Below are positions 1 to 8,379 of a stretch of DNA of 64,000 nt, piece by piece. The notes below the pieces were generated by a model, which worked only from the letters and a program-made list of their open reading frames with translations, did not search any database and was not told the DNA's origin. The position numbers were made by a program, and so were the translations under genes. Numbering within the stretch: position 1 is the stretch's first letter; every line of letters starts with the position of its first letter. This DNA comes from Macrolepiota albuminosa (taxonomy: Eukaryota > Basidiomycota > Agaricomycetes > Agaricales > Agaricaceae), in the NCBI GenBank assembly GCA_027475525.1, contig JAMWFC010000082.1, forward strand, positions 1,426,001 through 1,490,000, given 5' to 3'.

Positions 1-545
1 TAATCCTATGGTGAAAGAGATATCCAGGCATGTTGCCACCTAAGCCTATATGAGTGAGCCTAGCAGTTCATAGTAGGGTTTTTCTTTCATAAATAGTTGA
101 TCTGCCTTAGTTTTTAGTACTATGGCTTTGGTAAGTTGAATGCTGGTAGGTAATAGTGTTGGATGGAGGTTGCAGTCTGTCATCTTGAAGCACTTGAAGA
201 CTCTTGTCAGATAAGCTTGTTGCAATAGCAAAACTGATCCTGTGGATTTGTTGTGTTCTATGGCTATGCCAAGTATAAACAAAGGGGTTCCAAGGTCTTT
301 TATGTACATCATATATACTTGAGAGTTCTTGCTTGGTTTTTTTAGCTTCATCTTGACTAGTTGAGACACTGAAGATGTTGTTAGTAAAGGTGTTCATAAC
401 AGTGTGGACATTCTTATTTTTCCTTATTTGTATGCATGAGTCTGCTCAAGACATCTAGAAGCCTAACTCCTTGTATGCTCTATTGAAAGTCTAGAATCAG
501 TACCTACTACCTTGCATTAGGCCATACAGAGTTTTTAGCAACTTG
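1..545 (-). pseudogene. Ty1/Copia reverse transcriptase remnant
   Basis: On the minus strand, two overlapping frames together give a Copia reverse transcriptase. In order I see a decayed 'LYGL.Q' helix region (about 540-500), the catalytic box region (about 400-370), then 'LGIAIEHNKSTG', 'QAYLTRVFKCFKMTDCN' and a 'GSL' motif near the edge. The YVDD catalytic box appears as FTNN, so both aspartates are lost; aspartate to asparagine is a G-to-A change, the same type of decay seen in the other elements. Several stops and at least one frameshift interrupt it. It continues beyond the left edge. The Copia assignment is firm; no integrase or LTR is visible. Confidence 0.8.
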
Positions 546-1175
546 ACCTTCTTTCTTTTTCCCTTTAGAAACTCTGGTGGCAGGTGCTCATCTTGTGTTG
601 CTTTCTCTTTTGAGCCTCTAAAGTTTACTACTAGTTTCAAAAACAGCATGTCATCTTCTTTTGCTAGAGTAAATACTTCACTGGATAATACTGATTTATT
701 TTTTGCTGCTGCTGCTTATCCTTCATTCTTCTGGTATAAAGTAGCTTAGTTCAATGTACTTCTGCTCTTTCAATTTTTTGATAGCCAAGCACACTAGAGG
801 ATATTCAATAACATCAGAAACTAGCATCTCTCCTGTTAAGTTTGGAGCCTTTTCATTATTTTTAAGTGATTGCTCTCTCAACTGCCTTAATTGCAATGTA
901 TCATTATTTGCAACTCAAGCAGAGAAAATGCCTCCTTTTTAATGCCTGTCAGGTCTCCTGGCAGCTTCTCTTTTTTCTCTCTAGCTTTCCATATAGCTTT
1001 TCTCTGTTCTAGTGCTGTATTCTATAGATTTGCTAGCATGTCTGCCACTTGTTCATTTGTCATGCCTTCTTTTCTATGTGCAAAGACTTCTCTTATGAAT
1101 CTGTGTTTTTCAGAGTTAAAATTTGGGGCTACTTCAAAGTTGAGGTCTACTAAAAGTGTGATTATGATTGCTTAG
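546..1175 (-). pseudogene. Decayed element ORF next to Copia RT
   Basis: Minus-strand fragments read 'REVFAHRKEGMTNEQVADML', 'YPLVCLAIKKLKEQKYIELS' followed by 'YFIPEE', then a basic stretch ending 'GKRKKVK'. The layout resembles gag-like or hypothetical proteins common in basidiomycete repeat DNA, but I cannot name the family. It is broken by stops and frameshifts. It runs directly into the Copia reverse transcriptase fragment, so a deletion or nested insertion has probably removed what lay between them. Confidence 0.4.
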
Positions 1176-1388
1176 AGTCATAGTATAAGAAATCTCTTAG
1201 ACTGCTCAGAATAAAACAGATTCTATAAAATTTTTCTCCTGTTCAGACAGGATGAGAGCTCAAATATAATGAAGTCTATGATAAGTGGCTGTTGTGAAGA
1301 AAGTTTTCTTATGCTTTTTTTGACATAGCCACCTCACTCAAAGACCACACTCCGCTTCTCACTCATGCCTCATGACTTGCAGGCCAGC

Positions 1389-1550
1389 TCAATTTTTGCT
1401 GTCATGTAATTCTTTAGACTGTTCATCTATCCAGATGCTCATATAAGCAGCAGCTTGTATTAGTGTAAGAAAAATGTCTTCAATTTTTGCTGTCATGTGA
1501 CTATTTGTCTATCTAGATGCTTATATAAGCAGTAGACTACATCAGTTGTG
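1389..1550. repeat. Diverged tandem repeat, period about 91 bp
   Basis: Two imperfect copies start with 'CAATTTTTGCTGTCATGT' at 1390 and 1481, each followed by a 'GATGC(T/C)(C/T)ATATAAGCAG' block. The TATA-like core suggests part of an old LTR promoter, but no LTR ends could be set. Otherwise 1176-1742 shows nothing I recognise. Confidence 0.5.
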
Positions 1551-1742
1551 GAACAATATCAACAAATAGATCTTGGACATGTCATGCTAGCAATGGCCTA
1601 TACAAACAAGTTACTAACATGCTTTGCAGCTATCTTTACATCATCTTCATTGATGAGTATAATATTCATTGCTTTCATCCACATAAGTGTCACAATCTTG
1701 ACACCAAGTTCAATCTGACACTTGACTTACTCCCTTTTCTTA

Positions 1743-1777
1743 AGATATGGCACTTGTAAAACGCGCCTACATCACAT
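1743..1777 (+). repeat. Left terminal inverted repeat of mariner-like element
   Basis: About 35 bp, paired with 30047-30081. The mismatches between the two arms are C/T, G/A and A/G transitions, in line with the deamination seen throughout the window. Confidence 0.85.
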
Positions 1778-2397
1778 GGTCCAGCATGATTTTGCATGAC
1801 AATTACATGAAAATCTTAATAGCGCTCTAGATAGATGGAAAACAAGAATTGTGTTTGTGCAGTCTTGTAGATATAGTAGTAATTGAGGGCCCTGCACAAA
1901 CCAATTTTTGATTTATATCTTTTTGAAGACACTATTCAAGTAATACATACAAATTAACTACTTTTCCTATCCTTCACGTGTCCTGAAGCTTGTATACTTA
2001 AGTAAGTACTTACAACGTGTCCTGTACCTCAAGCAAGATGGATAGACGTGCCTTGGGTCATCTAGAAAACCTAGGACAATGGGCTGTGGCAAACACCAAG
2101 AAAACAATAGTGTCAAAACTAAAAAAGGCTCAGAAAAAGGATAAAAAGAATGTGAGGCCTTCTTCAACATGTCAAACTCTTTTTTTCCATTGATAAAAGC
2201 ATTTACCACAATGTTAGAGCCTATCAAATGATGCTGAGAAGGAGAACTGTGATGGAATACTACACAACATATTGATGGTTGCCCCATATCCTGTTGATGC
2301 ATCAGTTGATATACCATGAAAATGTGATGGAATCACTGCTGTTATAGAGAGTCCACCACCTATAGGACTAATTGAATGCTGTGGAGCAGATGAAATC
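1778..2397. other. 5' region of the mariner-like transposon, no gene seen
   Basis: This stretch lies between the left terminal repeat and the first recognisable transposase-side reading frame. I see no convincing coding sequence. Overlapping minus-strand frames near 1967-2624 match nothing and lie opposite the transposon's own coding direction. Confidence 0.5.
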
Positions 2398-3397
2398 TTG
2401 TATGGAGCTAGGGAGGAACACAGAAAAGAGCCAAGCCATGGATGCTGCCAGTTGGAAACTGTGGTGCTGAATTCTGATTGTGATGAACAAGCCAAAACAC
2501 TTCTTGATGACTTTTTGGACATGGGTGGTGTTTCGAAACAAGGATCTAGCTTTGGATTGGATAAACTGGTGTTTACAGGTGCATCTAATACTGATGATGA
2601 AAAATCTAGAGAGCCTGTTGTCAAAAATGAATCAGACTTAGAAGGATCAGATTTGGATGATGGCAGAAGTCAGAAGTCAGAAGTACTTTGGCATGAGAGG
2701 AAACCTCCAACCAAGAAGATGGCTCTGGATATATTGTGGGAAATTGATGCAATTCTATGCCCACCTGATGCTTGTCCAAGTAAACAACATAAGTGCCATG
2801 GATACAAGATGCCAAAGATCAATCTATGATCACAGCATTGCCTGGAAGGAATCAAGACAATGTTGAGCTTCTATACTGCAGAGAACTCACCGGCTCGAGG
2901 GAAATAGATACATGCCTCTGCTCTTGCATTTCAGGCACAAGGAAAGAAGCCAGGACATGCTCAAACTCTACGCAAACATGCAAAGGAATATATTTTTGGC
3001 TGAAACATTCCTATCAATAAATATGGCCTATGGATCAAATCAAAAATTGATAAAGATGACAAACTTGCCAGCGATATCAAGTTGCATCTGCAGCAATTAT
3101 GGGAAGTATGTCAGTGCACATCAAATTGTCGAGTTCTTGAATCAGCCAGAGGTGCAATTAAAGCATGGAATCAAGAAAACAATTAGTGAGTCAACTGCAA
3201 AGTGGTGGATGAAGAAACTTGGATACTGATGGGTAAATATCACAAAGGACAATATGTTGATGGGCATGAGCGTGATGATGTTGTGAAGTACTGGCAAACT
3301 GTATTTCTGCTCAAGTAGTATTCTATTAAAGAGAAGATGCACTCCTGGACAAAGAATAATATTGAAAAGAACATTGGACAGCTTTCTGATGGAACAC
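2398..3397 (+). pseudogene. DDE transposase, N-terminal half (interrupted)
   Basis: Fragments in three frames spell the N-terminal half of a basidiomycete Tc1/mariner (IS630-like) transposase. An acidic leader (2398-2829) comes first. Next is a helix-turn-helix-like region with 'GKYVSAHQIVEFLNQPE' and 'KKTISESTAKWWMKKLGY' (to 3229). After a frameshift the linker 'GQYVDGHERDDVV' leads into 'SDGTLI', cut by element A at 3397. DNA binding would lie in this half. There are at least two frameshifts and one stop (TAG after 'VFLLK'). The reading resumes at 28891. Confidence 0.75.
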
Positions 3398-4334
3398 TGA
3401 TAGGATCCTATACAGGTCAGGCGCATCAACGGCAGGCTTGGCACCGGCTCTGGAAACCTTGCCGCACTCATTCCAAACTTGGCGCATGTGTTCTACCTAT
3501 TTTAAGCCATTCCCGATGGCCGGACACGGCAAGAAGCAGATCCGATCAATGATAGCGCCGACGGCAGCAGGAATGACAACTGACAGATGGCATCAGTCAC
3601 TGACAACAGCGCTTAGCAAGAAGATTGATGATCTATCAAGCACTGACAGACAGCTTGGCGTTTGACCTTGGCGGTTGACACCGCTTAGCACCCCCGATCT
3701 GGCGTCTGACACCGCTTAGGTATGTTGATGGACAGAAGAATGATGGTTTGATGGTTTAGTGTCGCGATCTGCCGCCTGGCGCTGCTAAGGGTCTTGAATG
3801 GACGGCAGAGATCTGAAACAGTTGGAGCTACCCCTTATAAAAATTTTCTAGTTTACCGCTCTTTGGCCACTGGCAACGGCGAACTCTTTGTAGTATAAAA
3901 GTACTTACCGACTTGTACAATCATCATCAGAATAGACCAGAATTTCCTGCTCCTCTTTCGTCAGTCTCCCTTACACTCGAGATTTCATTTACAGTCGGCA
4001 ACGTCAAACTCATCGGCAGTTGCAGACTCTCGCTAGTCTTTGACACACTCGCGCCTTGCAGTTACGGCAGGCATTATCGATGCTTAGACTACGCTAAGCT
4101 TACCGTGTTCTTGCCGTTAACATTGCCGTGTTTGCTTACTGCTCCCTTCATAGGCGCTTTACCTTAGCGCTTTACACTTGCCGACTCCCCTTACCGACTT
4201 TTTCCCCTTTTTCACAGACACGTTCTCTGGGACCTGCCCAGAACTCCCTCAACACTTTAGCGCGCCCAATGCAAGTTTTTGGTGCAGTAACACTATAATT
4301 ATATTTGTTACTGACCAAACTTTGGGCGTCATCA
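3398..4334 (+). repeat. 5' LTR of element A
   Basis: 937 bp, TGATAGGATCC...GGCGTCATCA, preceded by ACAC. A TATA-like 'CTTATAAAAAT' at about 3834 and 'GTATAAAAG' at about 3894 may be promoter elements. It shows about ten transitions in its first 110 bases relative to the 3' LTR at 27954, so the insertion is not recent. Confidence 0.92.
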
Positions 4335-4337
4335 AAT

Positions 4338-4356
4338 TGGAGCCCACCGTGAGGGG
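4338..4356 (+). promoter_or_regulatory. Primer binding site, element A
   Basis: TGGAGCCCACCGTGAGGGG begins 3 nt after the LTR end. The same 19 nt site (with changes at one or a few positions) follows the LTR in elements C and D. The TGG start fits pairing with a tRNA 3' CCA end; I could not identify the tRNA from memory. Confidence 0.7.
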
Positions 4357-4363
4357 ACTTTAG

Positions 4364-7018
4364 GGCAGAATTCCGCCAGAAACCCGTCTCCAGCGTAGGC
4401 ACCGTCTGCTAGAGCAGTCAGCAGAAGGCATAGCTCCTTCCCACCCATCCACTCCACAACCACCTGGTGCCTTACCGGGTCTATCGCTAGCACAGGAACT
4501 ACAGAACGCCACTGTAGGCAAATTTCCTGATCTCTACCCGCATTCCCTAGACTTTAGCGTGGACGACCTCTTAGCGTCACCGCTTGCCATACCACAGCCA
4601 GTTACTCCCACTACGCCTTTAACGCCTCTTTCTCAACTCGTCATTTTGCTTACCCCGTCGCCAACACCCAGAACCCCTACTCCACCTCCGCTAACCGAAC
4701 TCGCCAACACAGTCGCTATGGAACAACAAGTTCAGCGCATGCCTCCACATAACCACTTCTCGGCACCGAAATGGGACAAGTCCAAGCCATGGGAGCTCTC
4801 CCAGTATTTCAAGGAATTAGAGTATTTATTCAGAGATTGTAACATTACCGACCACACGCAGATGAAGGAGTACACGGCAAGATACGTGTCATATGACATG
4901 GCAGAGACTTGGACAGGTCTTTCCAAGTTTGCAGCACTTGTTCCCGCCACACCGACAGCTCCTGCCCGAGGCGCTTCATACAAGGACTGGAAAATGGCAG
5001 TAATCCAATTATATCCTGGCGCTGAGGAAGCTACCCGCTACTCGGTAAACGAGCTGCAGAAACTAGTTCATGAATCTTTCGACAACAGCACATCGTCTCT
5101 TGGCGCGTTCTCCACGTATTACCATGAATTCCAAAAGATCGCTAGGTGGTTGGTGCAAAATGGCAAGCTCTATATCAACGAGGAACGTCGCCTGTTCCAA
5201 CAAGGCATCCCGACTTCACTTTGGACCTGCATTGCCCGTTGCTTAGAAATTGTTCATCAGGACCACCACCCAGACGAGCCATATAACGTTGCCGACGTCT
5301 TTGAAGCCGGTAAGTGGGTTCTCAAGGGAACAGACACTGGCGTTGGGTTGCAACGCGCTAGGACAAGCCCACCCTCTGAGTGAACTAACGGTATCATTCC
5401 CATCCCGCCTCCCGCTGCCGACTTCGTTAAGAAGGAGGATCTCAACACTGCCGTTACTGCTGCCGTCGCATCCGCTATAACACGTATCGAAACTATGATT
5501 ACCACCAACCTCACTGCTAACTGACCTGCTAATGTACCCACGCCAGGCCCCTGCCACTTCTGTGGGAAAATTGGCCACACCATGACTCGAGGACGCTGCG
5601 CTACCCTCGAAAATTATATTTGGCAAGGAAGAATCCAAAGGGCTATCGACGGCAAGATAGTTCTTACTTCTGGCGCCACCATCCCCAACTACCCGGACAA
5701 GAAGTCTTTCCAGGAGCGAGTTGATGAATGGCATAGGTGCAACCCAGGACAAATCGTTACTGGCACGCTATCTGGCAACGCCAACCCTGATCCCGAACAG
5801 GCGACCCAACAGCAAATGATCCACGAGGTCTTACACTTTGACAGCGTTGGCGACCGCCCCACTTTCTTGCAGGAAGAGCGTATCGCCAAGCTACAACAGG
5901 AGCTGGATTCGCTTAAGAATCAGGTTTTTGATGGTGTTGAAGTTAAGCAGCCTAAGCAGCCTCTTAAAGGATACAAGCCAATGTCTGCCACTAACAAGTT
6001 ACCAAGTTCTGCTCCTGCCGCCCCGCCGGCTACAACTCCAGAACCATCGACGTCCGCTGCTGCTTCCGAACTGCCCTTGCCGCCTCTCCATCCCTACTCA
6101 GGGATTCCTGACCATTATCATGCACCCGCACAGCAAAATTTTGCCGCTCCCGAGAAGCGTCCTGAAGGGGGTTACTGACCTACCGCGCCAATTTTTGACA
6201 TCAAAAAATCAAACCACGTCTTTAGCTGCATTATGAAAACCACTGTCACCTTGTCAGTTGAAGAACTTTGCAGCATTGCTCCCAACGTTTGCAACCAAGT
6301 CAAGACCGCTGTCACTCCCCAATGACCCTTGGCGACAACCGTTGCTGAGGTCGAGGACCTTGACGATGCGCTACCTGGTTTTTCTGTTACCGTCGACTCG
6401 CTGGATACTGAAGACTCTCCTGCCGACCCCATCGCTAATGCCACCTCTGTGGACCCAGTGGAGACCTATCTTAGGTCAGTAGACCATGGAGAAGACCCGG
6501 CCATTCTTACCGTTGCTCAAGAATCGCACGCTATCTGTTCCGTCGCGCTAACGGTCAACAACAAGCACGAGGTAGAGGCAATAGTGGATAGCGGTTCTCA
6601 AATTATTTCTATGGCAGCCGACGTCGCTAACGATTTGGGTCTCATTTATGACCCTACAGTAATTTTAAACATGCAGAGCGCTAATGGTACAGTGGACAGA
6701 TCTTTAGGCCTTGCCAAGAATATGCCTTGCACCCTTGGCGACATCACCTTCTATTTGCAGATACATATTTTACGCTCCCCAGCATACGATTTACTACTTG
6801 GCAGACCCTTCAACGTCTTGGCGCGATCTGTCGTCAAGACCATTACCGACGACGAAACGACACTAACAATTAGCAACCCCAATTCTGGAATCCGACGAAC
6901 GGTGCCGACATTCCCTAGGGGACAACGAAAAGGCGCCCACGCTAAGCCCCCGGAATTTACCGACCAACACGCCAACGAGCCTCCCCACCAGTGTTTTCAC
7001 AGACCATTGAGGAGGTGA
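4364..7018 (+). pseudogene. gag: Gag-protease of element A, four in-frame TGA stops
   Basis: One frame of 885 codons opens right after a TAG at 4361. It has no ATG until 4718 ('MEQQVQRMPP'). Gag capsid region: 'NHFSAPKWDKSKP' to 'LVQNGKLYINEERRLFQQG'. Zinc knuckle 'CHFCGKIGHTMTRGRC' at about 5551-5598 is spaced C-x2-C-x4-H-x6-C rather than the usual x4. Retropepsin: 'IVDSGSQIISMA' (about 6580) and 'YDLLLGRPF' (about 6785). In-frame TGA codons lie at 5381, 5522, 6176 and 6323. Where element D or C can be aligned they mostly carry CGA. The frame ends at 7018 and overlaps pol from 6991. Confidence 0.9.
6991..6998 (+). promoter_or_regulatory. Candidate -1 frameshift site, element A
   Basis: GTGTTTTC lies in the gag/pol overlap, read TGT TTT CAC in the gag frame and GTG TTT TCA in the pol frame. 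The same octamer sits at the same place in elements C (16894-16901) and D (57487-57494). Slippage on TTTT would pass ribosomes into pol. This is inferred from conservation and frame. Confidence 0.5.
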
Positions 7019-7189
7019 TTGGCGACGATCACGGAGATGTGGCGCTAACGCTGGAATATGACCATTTTACTGATCTTGTAAATATCTTATCTACCGCTTG
7101 TCTAGACGATGAAGTTTTACTTTCCTCTACCGCTACCAACGCTGAGCTTTCCCAGAAAAACCCAAACATTACCAACTCAGCTCTAGCGT
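6991..7189 (+). pseudogene. pol: Pol of element A, N-terminal part
   Basis: The pol frame starts in the overlap with gag-pro and is cut at 7189 by element C after '..ITNSALA'. The next codons resume at 20594 with 'YLYLTTSESFQ', matching the uninterrupted element D ('LAYLYLTASESFQ'). Confidence 0.85.
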
Positions 7190-8232
7190 TGATGACGCCA
7201 ACTGTGGTTGGGTGCGCTGGACGTATACGCAGTACAACGCCGTCTCCAGCGCCTGGCGTACGGGTTTGTGAGGAGTCCCGGCAGGGTCCCGGTGTGCTCG
7301 AGCAGAGGTGATAGGGCGATGCGCTAGACGATAGCGCCTCGGGTGCTACCTAGCAAGTGGTAAGCGTCGTAGTTTAGGAGAAGTTATAGAGAAAGAAACG
7401 AATAGCGCAGCGTAGTGTGCCCGTAGGTGGCACCGTAAACGACGAAGACGAGATAGACGAAGCTAGCGCCGAACTTGGTGGCAAAGTTAGGCAACGCTAG
7501 CGCGATTTGAACGCTAAGTGTAACTGGGTGCTCAAGAGGTTACGATTCGTTGCTATATACATGGCAAGTAGCTAGTTTTTATACTATGCGCTACATTATT
7601 TCCAAAATAAGTCCATTGACGGCGCTACCAATTAGCGCCTCTCTTCGTGACTGTAGCTAACGGCCACCTGTCAACGGCGACCTGCAGCACATGGGTGACG
7701 GCGACCAACGGCGACTCTAAAACTACTTAGAAGTGGTACGAGTTTGCTCACTTTTTGATGTAATTTAATTGGCCATGCCATCCCGGGGTATGGTCGGGGA
7801 ATCCTCGACAGACGCCGTGAGCGCTAATTCCGGCGCTAAACATTGTACCATCTTTTGATAGATTTAAATGTCGGGTCTGCGTGTATCCTGTCTCGTCGTC
7901 ATTGATTCTTTTAGACTTCTGATTGAGGTGCCTCGGTGATTGACAGCGCCAATTGCTAACTCCTTCCAGTACTGATCGGGGTTTGGTCAGAGTCCCCTCC
8001 CGCCGTTATGCTAGCGCTATGAGTCCTGAGTCTTCTTGGTCTTCAAAGTAACTGAGTGGAGTGCGCTGAGGGGCTGATACTGGTGGTTGAGATGAATGGA
8101 CAAGTCTTGCCATAGAGCGCCCGCGCTAGGGCTGCTCTGTACCCAAGGCTGGTCGCTAGAGCCTTTAGCGTGTCAAGTGTTGGTCGGCCTATAATGTCCC
8201 TTGATGCGCTCAGTCCGAGTAGAAGCCTATCA
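7190..8232 (-). repeat. 3' LTR of element C
   Basis: 1043 bp. On the minus strand it starts TGATAGGCTTC and ends GGCGTCATCA. Identical to 19551-20593 except at 7488. I count at least twelve TAGCGC/GCGCTA hexamers in it. Confidence 0.95.
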
Positions 8233-8268
8233 TCTCCCCCCAACTGAAAAATTGACTGTCCTCAGTCA
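8233..8268 (-). promoter_or_regulatory. Polypurine tract and conserved palindrome, element C
   Basis: On the minus strand GGGGGGAGA (8241-8233) abuts the 3' LTR and would prime plus-strand DNA synthesis. Just upstream of it is the perfect palindrome arm pair TGACTG-AGGA-CAGTCA (8253-8268). Both are also present in A (27918-27953) and D (42068-42103). Confidence 0.75.
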
Positions 8269-8321
8269 AACGCCGTCGTTAATTTGACTGCGCTACGGTC
8301 CGTATAATGCCGCCGGCGCCT

Positions 8322-8329
8322 TATAAAAA
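8322..8329 (+). promoter_or_regulatory. TATA box of antisense gene 1, element C
   Basis: TATAAAAA lies 58 bp upstream of the ATG at 8380, outside the LTR, followed by a pyrimidine-rich leader. This suggests the antisense gene has its own promoter. Confidence 0.55.
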
Positions 8330-8379
8330 GTCGTTTTCCGTACTTCACCTCCCCGTGTTTTCCTTCCCATCTTTCCAGT

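Noticed and set aside
540..1175. Plus-strand frames near the left edge
   Set aside because: The minus strand gives protein-like fragments contiguous with the Copia reverse transcriptase; the plus frames are Phe/Ser-rich shadows.
3913..4167. 84-residue frame inside the LTR, also seen in the other A/D LTR copies
   Set aside because: Copies are close DNA relatives, so conservation of the frame is not informative; no domain; start and end vary between copies.
4338..4356. Naming the primer tRNA
   Set aside because: The site is conserved but I could not match it to a specific tRNA from memory; a search against the genome's tRNA genes would decide.
5243..5752. Minus-strand open frames opposite gag of A (similar one at 58733-59242 opposite gag of D)
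   Set aside because: Present in both only because the underlying gag DNA is similar; low-complexity translation and no motif.
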